In this document: positions 18,014 to 25,854 of the stretch, one piece after another
Layout of the letters: each line of letters starts with the position of its first letter
Numbering within the stretch: position 1 is the first letter of the stretch
Assembly (NCBI RefSeq): GCF_914271435.1
Contig: NZ_CAJZAI010000003.1
Location: forward strand, 248,001-312,000
Length of the DNA stretch: 64,000 nucleotides
Direction: 5' to 3'
Source: Cupriavidus laharis
Lineage (GTDB): Bacteria > Pseudomonadota > Gammaproteobacteria > Burkholderiales > Burkholderiaceae
The notes under the pieces: generated by a model
What the model saw: only the letters and a program-made list of their open reading frames with translations
Told to the model about the DNA's origin: nothing
Database searches by the model: none
Translations under genes and position numbers: made by a program

Positions 18014-18985
18014 TCAGGGCTCGTTGCCGGGCGGCGGCTGCTCGGACAGCGGCGGGCCCGCGTGCCAGAAGTCGTAGAAGTTGAACCAGTTGTAGGGGGC
18101 GCTGCGGCAGAACTGCTCGAGCAGCGCCACGTAGCGCTGCAGCGCGGCCTGCACCTCGGCCTCTCGGTGCCCGCGTGCCACCTGCGAGAAATCCGCCAGT
18201 GGCACGAAGTGCACATCATAGCGGTTGCCGCCGCGGTACAGCCCGGTGATGAAGAACACGGGCCGGCGCAGCATGGCCGCCATGCGCAGCGGCCCGGTAG
18301 GAAAGCCGGTGGGGGCGCCCAGGAAGCTGCACTGCTGGATCGGGTCGGTGGCGCGCTGCGACAGCGTGCGGTCGGCCAGCATGCCGATCATGTAGCCGCG
18401 GTCGAGGTAGTCGCGCACCTTGAGCATGGCGTCTACCTTGCCGAGCGTGATCATGTCGCGCCGCATGGCCGGATTGATCGACTGCAGCACGTCATTGAGC
18501 TTGTGGGCGTTCTCCTCGTACATGGTGATCGCGACCCGCATGTCCGGATGCTGCCTGCCCATCGCACGGATCACCTCGAAGCTGCCCAGGTGCGCGCCGA
18601 GCAGGAACGCGCCGTGCCCGCGCGCGATGGTTTCCTCAAGCAGCTTCTCGCCATGCAGGCGGATATCGAACAGGTCGAAGCGGCCGTTGAGCAGGTAGAT
18701 GCGGTCGTGGATGGTCGAGGCGAACGTGAAGACGTGGCGGAAGCCGTCGATCCAGCCTGCCTCGCGGCCGAGCGCACGGTCCATGTACGCGCGCGACGCA
18801 TGGCGTGCCGCCGGCGAGAACAGCGTGAAATAGGCCGCGATCAGCCGCAGCACGACGCGTCCGGCAGGACGGCCGAGCGCCAGCGAGATCCACGTCATGA
18901 CGCGCATCAGCGTGACGTTGCTGCGTTCCTGCCGGCTGGACCAGTCCGCGTCCAGCGGCTGCGGCTTGCGGAGCCAGGTCAGCAT
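18014..18985 (-). CDS. LpxL/HtrB-family acyltransferase
   Basis: A 323-residue protein of the lysophospholipid/lauroyl acyltransferase family. The active-site H-x4-E motif is visible as G-A-H-L-G-S-F-E near residue 131. Later L-A-D-R-T and F-P-T-G-P-L-R-M-A blocks are also family hallmarks, and a hydrophobic N-terminal region would place it at the inner membrane. In polyene-type clusters this enzyme attaches the finished acyl chain to a glycerolipid or related acceptor. It overlaps the upstream ligase gene by 7 nt and is 3 nt from the LolA-like gene. It is a cluster-specific copy, not the lipid A enzyme, by context. Confidence 0.83.
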   Translation of the reverse strand: MLTWLRKPQPLDADWSSRQERSNVTLMRVMTWISLALGRPAGRVVLRLIAAYFTLFSPAARHASRAYMDRALGREAGWIDGFRHVFTFASTIHDRIYLLNGRFDLFDIRLHGEKLLEETIARGHGAFLLGAHLGSFEVIRAMGRQHPDMRVAITMYEENAHKLNDVLQSINPAMRRDMITLGKVDAMLKVRDYLDRGYMIGMLADRTLSQRATDPIQQCSFLGAPTGFPTGPLRMAAMLRRPVFFITGLYRGGNRYDVHFVPLADFSQVARGHREAEVQAALQRYVALLEQFCRSAPYNWFNFYDFWHAGPPLSEQPPPGNEP

Positions 18986-20703
18986 GGCGATGCCTCCTGG
19001 CCTGCGGGTGCCGGCCGCGTGCTCAGCGTGCCGCTGGCTACGTCGCGCCCGCCTGCGCTCAGCGTGAAGCGGATGGACGCGCAGCCTGCGCTGGCACTTT
19101 CGCCCTGCAACTGGTGATTCACCTCGACCCGCTCACCGGGCCGGACCGGGCTGAGGAATTTGACTGTGCCGACGTGGCTGACGGCGAGCGGGCGCCCGAG
19201 CGCCGCCCCGATCTGCAGGATGGCGTGGTCCAGCAGTACCACGCCGGGCACCACGGGGTTGCCCGGGAAATGGCCCGCCAGCGCCGGGTGCCCGGCGTCG
19301 ATCACGAAGCCTGGTGCATGGCGTTGCGCAAGCTGCGCCGCCACCAGCAGCGCCAGCGCTTCGCGCGGCAGCTTGCCCGCGGCGTTGCGCGGCAGGCGGT
19401 CGACCAGGCAAAGCGGGCGGGGCAGGAAAGCGGCATCGACGCGCCCGCGCAGCGCCTGCACGATGCGTGTGGCCGGTACGCCTGGCGCCACGGCCAGTGC
19501 CACCAGCCGCACCACGCGGCCGGCGGCCTCGTCTTCATGCACGTCGTCGGGCAGGTAGAAGGTGCCGTCCTGCACGCCGTCGATGGCCGTGAGCTGCTGG
19601 TTCAGATAGGCGAGCGAGGTGCGCTTGCCGGCGATCTTGATCATGTCGGCTTTGCGGCCATGGAGCAGGAAGCGCGCGGCGTCGATTGGCCCGATGGCAT
19701 CGCCGAGCGCGACCGGCTGGTCGATGTGGCCGCCGGCAGCCCAGGTCACCGCATCGGTGTCGCCATCGGCGGCGGGCTCCAGGCGGCTCTCCAGCCTGAT
19801 GCCGGGCAGCAGCGTCCATTCCTCCGTATCGGCCGTCGCGCGCGTGGCGAGCGCACCGGTCTCGGTGCTGCCATAGATTTCCAGCAGCGGTGCCGCCAGC
19901 GCATGCCGGGCCTGGCCCGCCAGTGCACGGCCCAGCGGGGCGGTGGCCGAGAGCACCAGGTCGGCGGGGGGCAGGTCGCCGCCTGCCTGCAGCAGCGCGC
20001 GCAGGTGCACCGGGGAAGTCACCAGGGCGCGTGGCCGCGGGACTGTGTGCAGGGCGGCGCGGATATCGGCCGGATAGAAGGCGGGGGCGGAGGCCAGCGC
20101 CGCGCCAGCTTGCAGCGCCAGCATGACGGTCGCTTCCAGACCGAACATATGCTGCGGCGGCAGCGTACCGACCAGGGTCCAGGCGCGGCCGTCCAGCAGG
20201 CCAAGGCGCTGCGCCGTGGCGCGTGCGCCGCGCACCATCGCGCCCCAGGTCTTGGCGTGCGCGACAGGCTGGCCGGTCGAACCCGACGTGAATATATAGG
20301 CCATCAGCCGTTCGGCCGGTATCTCGGGCACGGACGGTTGCGCAGCAGGGGGCACCGCATGGTCTTCCGACGCGTCGTAGAAGAAACGGGGCAGCGCCCC
20401 GTCGCTATGCGGGTCGTCATGCAGGCAGAAGACGTCCGGCGCGAAGGCTGCCAGTTGCCGCACCATGTCCGGGGTCTGCGACGAAGGCAGCAGGCTCACT
20501 TTGCCGCGCAGCAGCGCAGCGCAAAGCCCGACCGCGAAGCGGTAACGGTCCGTGCAGGCATTGAAGACGTGCTTGCCGGCGGGCAGCCGTGCAGCCAGGG
20601 CGTGGACGTCCGAAACGAACCGGCTGGCCGTGATTGCCTGGCCACCTTGCCAGGCGACGACGCTGTCCGGCCCGGGGTGTGAGAGCAGTGCGAATGTGGT
20701 CAT
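18979..20703 (-). CDS. AMP-dependent acyl-ACP/CoA ligase fused to a hotdog dehydratase domain
   Basis: A 574-residue fusion. Residues about 1-455 are an ANL adenylating enzyme: I-F-T-S-G-S-T-G-Q-P (P-loop-like), Y-G-S-T-E-T-G-A and the catalytic lysine in N-A-A-G-K-L-P-R. Residues about 470-560 are a hotdog domain with G-H-P-A-L-A-G-H-F-P-G-N-P-V-V-P-G-V, the FabA/FabZ-like active-site segment with its histidine. It would load an acid onto the ACP and dehydrate hydroxyacyl intermediates. In Ape systems ligase and dehydratase activities are cluster components. The ATG at 20703 is preferred over an in-frame TTG two codons upstream. The ligase substrate is unknown. Confidence 0.8.
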   Translation of the reverse strand: MTTFALLSHPGPDSVVAWQGGQAITASRFVSDVHALAARLPAGKHVFNACTDRYRFAVGLCAALLRGKVSLLPSSQTPDMVRQLAAFAPDVFCLHDDPHSDGALPRFFYDASEDHAVPPAAQPSVPEIPAERLMAYIFTSGSTGQPVAHAKTWGAMVRGARATAQRLGLLDGRAWTLVGTLPPQHMFGLEATVMLALQAGAALASAPAFYPADIRAALHTVPRPRALVTSPVHLRALLQAGGDLPPADLVLSATAPLGRALAGQARHALAAPLLEIYGSTETGALATRATADTEEWTLLPGIRLESRLEPAADGDTDAVTWAAGGHIDQPVALGDAIGPIDAARFLLHGRKADMIKIAGKRTSLAYLNQQLTAIDGVQDGTFYLPDDVHEDEAAGRVVRLVALAVAPGVPATRIVQALRGRVDAAFLPRPLCLVDRLPRNAAGKLPREALALLVAAQLAQRHAPGFVIDAGHPALAGHFPGNPVVPGVVLLDHAILQIGAALGRPLAVSHVGTVKFLSPVRPGERVEVNHQLQGESASAGCASIRFTLSAGGRDVASGTLSTRPAPAGQEASPC

Positions 20704-20716
20704 GGGCAATCCGCGT

Positions 20717-21427
20717 TCAGCGCGACACGCCGGCGCGGCTGGCGCGCTCGCTCATCACGGCCCGATAGCCGCGCACGGCATCGAGCACGCCCGTGTGCTT
20801 CGCCGCCGGCAGGACGGCGCGGCGGCAGGCGGCTTCGGCCACGAACATCAGCGCCACCAGCAATGGCGTGCCGAGATTGGCGAAGGTTGACCAGGCTGGC
20901 ATCGGCGCGACCGCGAACAGTATCAGGGAGACAACGGCCGTCACCGTGAAGAACAGGGTCCAGGCCTGCGTGACGCGCCGTGTGTAGCGCCGCATGTCCG
21001 GCGGGAGCGGGCCATGCACGGCCGCGGCAAACTCCGTGCACAGCGGCGTGCCACCCTGGCGCAGCGTGCGGCCGAACATGGCGGCCAGCGCCGCGTTGGC
21101 GCCAAAATGCTGCAGGAAGTAGGTCCAGCCGAAATGTGCGGCCAGCGGAATGCGGCCTACCCACAGGGCGGTGCCGCATGCAGCCAGCAAGAGCAGCCAG
21201 GGCAGGCGCATGGCCGACCGCCACGCGGCGGCCAGGGCAATCAGCACGAACGGCGCCATGCCCAGCATCAGCGCGGCGACTTCGCCGCCCGGCGTGTGCG
21301 CCGCATGATGGAGAGCTGACTCGTAGGCCAGGAAACCCACAGGCGCAGCCACCCAGCCGACGCGCTGTCGCAGCGGCGTTGCGCCGGGGGATGTGGCAAC
21401 GGGGTGGGGAAGCTGGCTCGAAGGCAT
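20717..21427 (-). CDS. Multi-spanning inner-membrane protein (COG4648-like)
   Basis: A 236-residue hydrophobic protein with about six predicted membrane helices (for example A-P-F-V-L-I-A-L-A-A-A-W, L-L-L-L-A-A-C-G-T-A-L-W-V and a long F-T-V-T-A-V-V-S-L-I-L-F-A-V segment). It resembles the unassigned membrane proteins found beside the ligase gene in aryl-polyene clusters. Function is unknown; it could assist transfer or export. It is the first gene of the leftward operon. An upstream ATG at 21478 is possible but puts 17 polar residues before the conserved part. No strong ribosome-binding site separates the choices. Confidence 0.65.
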   Translation of the reverse strand: MPSSQLPHPVATSPGATPLRQRVGWVAAPVGFLAYESALHHAAHTPGGEVAALMLGMAPFVLIALAAAWRSAMRLPWLLLLAACGTALWVGRIPLAAHFGWTYFLQHFGANAALAAMFGRTLRQGGTPLCTEFAAAVHGPLPPDMRRYTRRVTQAWTLFFTVTAVVSLILFAVAPMPAWSTFANLGTPLLVALMFVAEAACRRAVLPAAKHTGVLDAVRGYRAVMSERASRAGVSR

Positions 21428-21680
21428 GACCGGATTATTGTGATACAAAGTACTCTTTTCTTGCCACCGGATCGGCACATGGGGACATTTCCGGCGCGAA
21501 CAGACGGCAAGGCGAACGCTTTATACCTTAAAAGACCCGGCCGGCGCAGCGATGTTTCAGGAAAGTCGTTCCAATGTTGTTACTAAACTTCTCGCAGGTA
21601 GTGCGATGTGCCGCGCTTTGGTAGCATCGCCTCGCCATCTTCCGGCGTCCCGTGTGGCGTGGAAGAAGACCTTGACGACA
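21428..21680. promoter_or_regulatory. Divergent promoter region of the polyene-like cluster
   Basis: This 253-bp gap separates the leftward nine-gene and rightward three-gene operons and is more AT-rich than its surroundings (21428-21600). TATAAA-like elements are visible near 21520, but no paired -35/-10 could be assigned with confidence on either strand. It is the only place from which both operons can start. Confidence 0.4.
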
Positions 21681-21941
21681 ATGAACGAACTCGAAAAGGA
21701 ACTCGCCAGCCTGATCATTGGCGAACTTGACATCGCGGACCTGAAACTCGAAGACGTCAGCGCCGATACGCCGCTCTATGGCGACGGCTTCGGGCTCGAC
21801 TCGATCGACATCCTCGAAATCGCGCTGCTGGTCTCCCGCAAGTACGGGGTCGAACTGCGCTCGGACAACCCCGACAACAAGACCATCTTCGCCTCGCTGG
21901 GCAGCCTGGCGGCCTATGTGGCGGCCAACCGCACGCGCTGA
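21681..21941 (+). CDS. Acyl carrier protein
   Basis: An 86-residue acidic protein with the carrier-protein four-helix pattern. The phosphopantetheine attachment site is Ser41 in G-F-G-L-D-S-I-D-I-L-E. Acidic residues before and after it (E-D-V-S-A-D-T-P-L-Y-G-D) would dock partner enzymes. It carries the growing chain for the ketosynthase, reductase and dehydratases of the cluster. It is the first gene of the rightward operon; GAAGAAG stands about 15 nt before the ATG. Characterised aryl-polyene clusters usually have two ACPs, but only one is seen here. No phosphopantetheinyl transferase gene is present. Confidence 0.88.
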   Translation: MNELEKELASLIIGELDIADLKLEDVSADTPLYGDGFGLDSIDILEIALLVSRKYGVELRSDNPDNKTIFASLGSLAAYVAANRTR

Positions 21942-21999
21942 ACGCGGCGCGGGCCACCGCACGGCGCATCCGGCAATCCGGCAGACACGGGAGCAGCAT

Positions 22000-22749
22000 A
22001 TGGCGCAGCAGGGCAGGCCACAGGTCACGCGCAGGCTGGCACTCGTCACCGGCGCCAGCGGCGCCATCGGCAGCGCCATCAGCCACGCGCTGGCGGCCGC
22101 CGGGCATGAGGTCTGGGTGCATGCCAACCGCAACCTGGCGCAGGCAGAAGCCGTGGCGGCCGCCATCCGCGCGGCGGGCGGCGCCTCCACTGCCATCGCC
22201 TTCGATGTGACCGACGCGGATGCCACCGAAGCGGCGCTGCAGGACATTCTCGCGCACGGCGCGGTCCAGATCCTGGTCAACAACGCCGGCATTCACGACG
22301 ATGCGCCGCTGCTGGGCATGAGCCGCGACCAATGGCGTCGCGTGATCGACGTCTCCCTGCACGGTTTCTTCCATGTCACCCAGCCCTTGCTGATGCCCAT
22401 GATGCGCACGCGCTGGGGCCGCATCGTCAATATGGCCTCAGTCGCGGGCGTGATGGGCAACCGCGGGCAGGCCAACTATGCCGCGGCCAAGGCGGGCCTG
22501 ATCGGCGCCACGCGTTCGCTGGCGATCGAGATGGCATCGCGTGGCGTGACCGTCAATGCCGTGGCGCCGGGCGTGATCGAATCCCCCATGACAGAACATG
22601 CGTTTCCCGCGGAGCGTATCCGCCAGCTTGTGCCGGCGGGCCGCGCGGGCACGCCCGACGACGTGGCGGGCATGGTGGCCTACCTCGCTTCCGATGCCGC
22701 GGCCTACGTGACCGGCCAGGTGCTGTCGGTCAATGGCGGCATGGCCTGA
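22000..22749 (+). CDS. 3-oxoacyl-ACP reductase (FabG-like)
   Basis: A 249-residue short-chain dehydrogenase with T-G-A-S-G-A-I-G (residues 17-24) for NADPH, N-N-A-G near 94 and the catalytic set Ser147, Tyr160, Lys164 in N-Y-A-A-A-K. The tail V-T-G-Q-V-L-S-V-N-G-G is typical of FabG. It would reduce the 3-oxoacyl-ACP made by the cluster ketosynthase. GGGAGCAG gives a good ribosome-binding site at ATG 22000. It lies between the ACP and glycosyltransferase genes, 58 nt and 15 nt away, so it is cluster-specific rather than the housekeeping copy. Confidence 0.88.
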   Translation: MAQQGRPQVTRRLALVTGASGAIGSAISHALAAAGHEVWVHANRNLAQAEAVAAAIRAAGGASTAIAFDVTDADATEAALQDILAHGAVQILVNNAGIHDDAPLLGMSRDQWRRVIDVSLHGFFHVTQPLLMPMMRTRWGRIVNMASVAGVMGNRGQANYAAAKAGLIGATRSLAIEMASRGVTVNAVAPGVIESPMTEHAFPAERIRQLVPAGRAGTPDDVAGMVAYLASDAAAYVTGQVLSVNGGMA

Positions 22750-22764
22750 ACCGATCGTGCCGCC

Positions 22765-23565
22765 ATGGCCGCGCAACCGTCCCCGACCCATCTGGTACTG
22801 ATCCCCAGCTACAACCCCGGCGCCATGCTGCGGGAGACGCTGCGCGCCGCGCGCGAGGCCTGGTGCCCGGTCTGGGTGGTGGTGGATGGCAGCACCGACG
22901 ACAGCGCGCGGTGGCTGCAGGAGCAGGCCCGGAACGATTCCGGCCTGCGCGTGCTGGTCTTGCCCGAGAACCGGGGCAAGGGCGCCGCGGTGCTGCACGG
23001 CATCGAGGCCGCCGCCGCGGAGGGATTCACGCATGTGCTGGTGATGGACTCCGACGGCCAGCACCCGGCGCAACGGATCGGGCAATTCATGGCGGCGTCA
23101 ATGCGCGAGCCGGACGCGATGGTGCTCGGGCGGCCGGTGTTCGATGCGAGCGCGCCGGTCGAGCGCGTGTACTGGCGCCGCATGTCCAACTTCTGGACCG
23201 ATGTGGAGACGCTGTGGGCCGGCGTCGGCGACTCGCTGTACGGCTTCCGCGTCTACCCGATTGCGCCGCTGCGCGCCGTGATGCAGGAAAGCCGCTGGAT
23301 GCGCCGCTTCGACTTTGACCCGGAAGTCGCCGTGCGCCTGTGCTGGCGCGGCGTGCGGCCAGTCAACCTCGACGCGCCGGTGCGCTACTTCGATCCGCGC
23401 GCGGGCGGCGTTTCCCACTTCCGCTACCTGCGCGACAACCTGCTGCTGGCGTGGATGCACCTGCGGCTGGTGGCGGGCTGCCTGGTGCGCTTGCCGTGGC
23501 TGCTCTGGCGGCGCCTGCATGCGCCGGCGGGCGGCAACTCGCATCCGCCGAATCGCGCCGCCTGA
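22765..23565 (+). CDS. Family 2 glycosyltransferase
   Basis: A 266-residue GT-A fold enzyme. L-I-P-S-Y-N-P-G starts the nucleotide-sugar domain, V-V-V-D-G-S-T-D-D and E-N-R-G-K-G-A-A-V follow, and M-D-S-D-G-Q-H supplies the metal-binding D-x-D near residue 95. It is similar to dolichyl-phosphate-mannose-synthase-like GT2 enzymes and has no strong membrane helices, though a hydrophobic stretch with W-L-L-W-R near the end may associate with membrane. It is the last gene of the rightward operon and could add a sugar to the lipid product. The polysaccharide deacetylase in the other operon might act on that sugar. Confidence 0.83.
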   Translation: MAAQPSPTHLVLIPSYNPGAMLRETLRAAREAWCPVWVVVDGSTDDSARWLQEQARNDSGLRVLVLPENRGKGAAVLHGIEAAAAEGFTHVLVMDSDGQHPAQRIGQFMAASMREPDAMVLGRPVFDASAPVERVYWRRMSNFWTDVETLWAGVGDSLYGFRVYPIAPLRAVMQESRWMRRFDFDPEVAVRLCWRGVRPVNLDAPVRYFDPRAGGVSHFRYLRDNLLLAWMHLRLVAGCLVRLPWLLWRRLHAPAGGNSHPPNRAA

Positions 23566-23696
23566 GCGGGCGGCGAGCTGCAAGGGCTCCGTCTGGCATC
23601 GTGCTTCTGCACTACGATGGTCTCAGGCACCGCTCGGAGGCAACGATGCGGCTGCCATGCCGCGCGTGGGTGGTGCCGATGCAAAAGGAGAAGACC

Positions 23697-24200
23697 ATGA
23701 AAGCGCATTCTTCAGGGCATCGGGCGCGGCTGGCATGGCTGGCGGCAGCGACGCTCGTGCCATCGCTCGCGGCCGGGCTGGCCAGTGCCCAGGAGCCGGC
23801 CGCAGGTGGCATGGAGATGATCAATCCCGCCGCGTTGAAATGGGGTGACGCACCGCCCTCGCTGCCCAAGGGGGCAAAGCTCGCCGTGCTCTATGGCGAC
23901 CCGGGCAAGGATGCACCGTTCGTCATCCGGCTCAAGACGCCGGCCGGATACAAGGTGGCGCCCCATTGGCACACCCAGGCCGAGAACCTGACGGTGATCT
24001 CAGGGACGCTGTACCTGGGCGCCGGGGACAAGATGGACATGAGCCATGCCCATGCCCTGAAGACGGGCGGCTTCCACTACCTGCCCGCCAAGGCGCATCA
24101 CTACGCTTTCAGCAAGACCGAGACGGTGGTGCAGATCCACGGCACCGGTCCGCTGGATATCAATTACCTGAATCCGAAGGACGACCCGTCCGGCAAGTGA
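23697..24200 (+). CDS. Secreted cupin-domain protein
   Basis: A 167-residue protein with a signal peptide (basic start, hydrophobic core, cleavage after A-S-A near residue 31) and a single cupin barrel. The metal-site motif is visible as P-H-W-H-T-Q-A-E-N near residue 90, with a second cluster G-G-F-H-Y-L-P-A-K-A-H-H-Y. The function is unknown; periplasmic location is predicted. AAAAGGAG before the ATG is a strong ribosome-binding site. It follows the glycosyltransferase by 131 nt and may be independent of that operon. Confidence 0.75.
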   Translation: MKAHSSGHRARLAWLAAATLVPSLAAGLASAQEPAAGGMEMINPAALKWGDAPPSLPKGAKLAVLYGDPGKDAPFVIRLKTPAGYKVAPHWHTQAENLTVISGTLYLGAGDKMDMSHAHALKTGGFHYLPAKAHHYAFSKTETVVQIHGTGPLDINYLNPKDDPSGK

Positions 24201-24467
24201 CATACGCGTGGCCGGCGGCCCGGGCTGCCGGTTGGTCATGGCCCCATGTATACCCTGATTGAAGGGGGCCGGGTGTAGTCACCCTGCAAGCCGCACCAGC
24301 GTGCAGGCGCCTCTGCGGGCAATACCCTGCAGGTATTCCGGAAATACCCATTCGGTGTTGGACTGCCGGCTTGCCGCACTCCTATTCTCCACGCCAGAAG
24401 ACGTGCCGCCGGCAACGTCGCGATCCCGACGCAAGAAGCGGGACCATTCGGTGACAGGAGACAGGTA

Positions 24468-25844
24468 GTGAAACAAATCGATGTGTACGCGGTGGCGGAT
24501 GGCGCCACCTTCAACCGCTTTCACGCAGGCGTGCTGTTCTGGTGTGCGCTGATCATCATTTTCGATGGCTATGACCTCGCGGTCGCCGGCATTGCGCTGC
24601 CAGCGATCATGAAGGACATGGGGGTGTCGGCGACGCACGCCGGTTTCATGGTCAGCTCGGCGCTGTTCGGCATGATGTTCGGTGCCGTCTTCCTGGGGAC
24701 GATCGCCGACCGCATCGGCCGGCGCAAGGCCATTGCCATCTGCATCCTGCTGTTCAGCGTGTTCACTGCGGCCGCGGGGCTGACCAGCGACCCGATGCTG
24801 TTCGCCGTGAGCCGCTTCCTGGCTGGCCTGGGCATTGGCGGCGTCATGCCGAACGTGGTGGCACAGATGACCGAGTACTCGCCGCGCCGCATCCGCGGCA
24901 CGCTGGTGACGCTCATGTTCAGCGGCTACTCCGTCGGCGGCATGCTGGCCGCGCTGCTCGGCAAGCAGTTGCTGGAGCAGCATGGCTGGCAGTCCGTGTT
25001 CCTGGCGGCCGGCGCGCCGGCCCTGCTGGTGCCGCTGATCCTCAGCCGGTTGCCCGACTCCATGCCTTTCCTGCTGCGCACCGGGCAGCACGACGCCGTG
25101 CGCAAGATCCTGCGCGCCATCGACCCGGCGCGCCCCTGCCGTGACGACGACCGCCTGGTTCTGCCGGACGCCAGCGCGGGCGGCAAGGCTGCCGTGGGCG
25201 AGCTGTTCCGCGACGGGCGCGGCTTCAGCACGCTGATGTTCTGGGTGGCCTTCTTCATGTGCCTGTTCATGGTCTACGCGCTCAGTTCGTGGCTGACCAA
25301 GCTGATGGCGTCGGCTGGCTACAGCCTTGGCTCGGCGCTGACCTTCGTGCTGGTGCTGAACATCGGCGGCATGGGCGGGGCCATCGGCGGCGGCTGGCTG
25401 GCCGACCGCTTCAGCATCAAGTACGTGCTGATGGGCATGTATGCGCTGGCCGCGGTGTCGATCGCGCTGCTCGGCTACAAGGTGCCCACGCCGGTCCTGT
25501 TCGTGCTCGTGGGCCTGGCCGGCGCCTCGACCATCGGCACGCAGATCGTCACCTATGCCTATGCGGGGCAGTTCTACCCGGTTGCCGCGCGTTCGACGGG
25601 CATCGGCTGGGCATCAGGCGTGGGGCGTGCCGGCGCCATCCTTGCGCCGATCGTGATCGGGCTGCTGGTCGGCATGGCCCTGCCGCTGGAGCAGAATTTC
25701 CTGGCGATCGCGGTGCCCGCCGTGGTGGCCGTGCTGGCGGTGGGCGGTATCGATCACCGGCGCGCGGCGACGGCGGGTGCGCTCGCGCCGCAACAGGCAG
25801 CAACTGCACCGAAGGCCTACGCAACCTCCCGCGCCGAGGGTTGA
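24468..25844 (+). CDS. MFS transporter, aromatic acid:H+ symporter type
   Basis: A 458-residue protein with twelve predicted helices. It has the AAHS-family hallmark D-G-Y-D in helix 1 (I-I-F-D-G-Y-D-L-A-V-A-G) and the MFS loop motif G-T-I-A-D-R-I-G-R-R-K between helices 2 and 3. AAHS carriers such as PcaK and BenK import aromatic acids with protons. A substrate among aromatic or related acids is plausible given the catabolic genes nearby, but unproven. The GTG start at 24468 is preceded by GGAGACAG. A 267-bp gap with no gene precedes it. Its stop is 10 nt from the convergent MocR gene. Confidence 0.83.
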   Translation: MKQIDVYAVADGATFNRFHAGVLFWCALIIIFDGYDLAVAGIALPAIMKDMGVSATHAGFMVSSALFGMMFGAVFLGTIADRIGRRKAIAICILLFSVFTAAAGLTSDPMLFAVSRFLAGLGIGGVMPNVVAQMTEYSPRRIRGTLVTLMFSGYSVGGMLAALLGKQLLEQHGWQSVFLAAGAPALLVPLILSRLPDSMPFLLRTGQHDAVRKILRAIDPARPCRDDDRLVLPDASAGGKAAVGELFRDGRGFSTLMFWVAFFMCLFMVYALSSWLTKLMASAGYSLGSALTFVLVLNIGGMGGAIGGGWLADRFSIKYVLMGMYALAAVSIALLGYKVPTPVLFVLVGLAGASTIGTQIVTYAYAGQFYPVAARSTGIGWASGVGRAGAILAPIVIGLLVGMALPLEQNFLAIAVPAVVAVLAVGGIDHRRAATAGALAPQQAATAPKAYATSRAEG

Positions 25845-25854
25845 TCCCGGCGGG

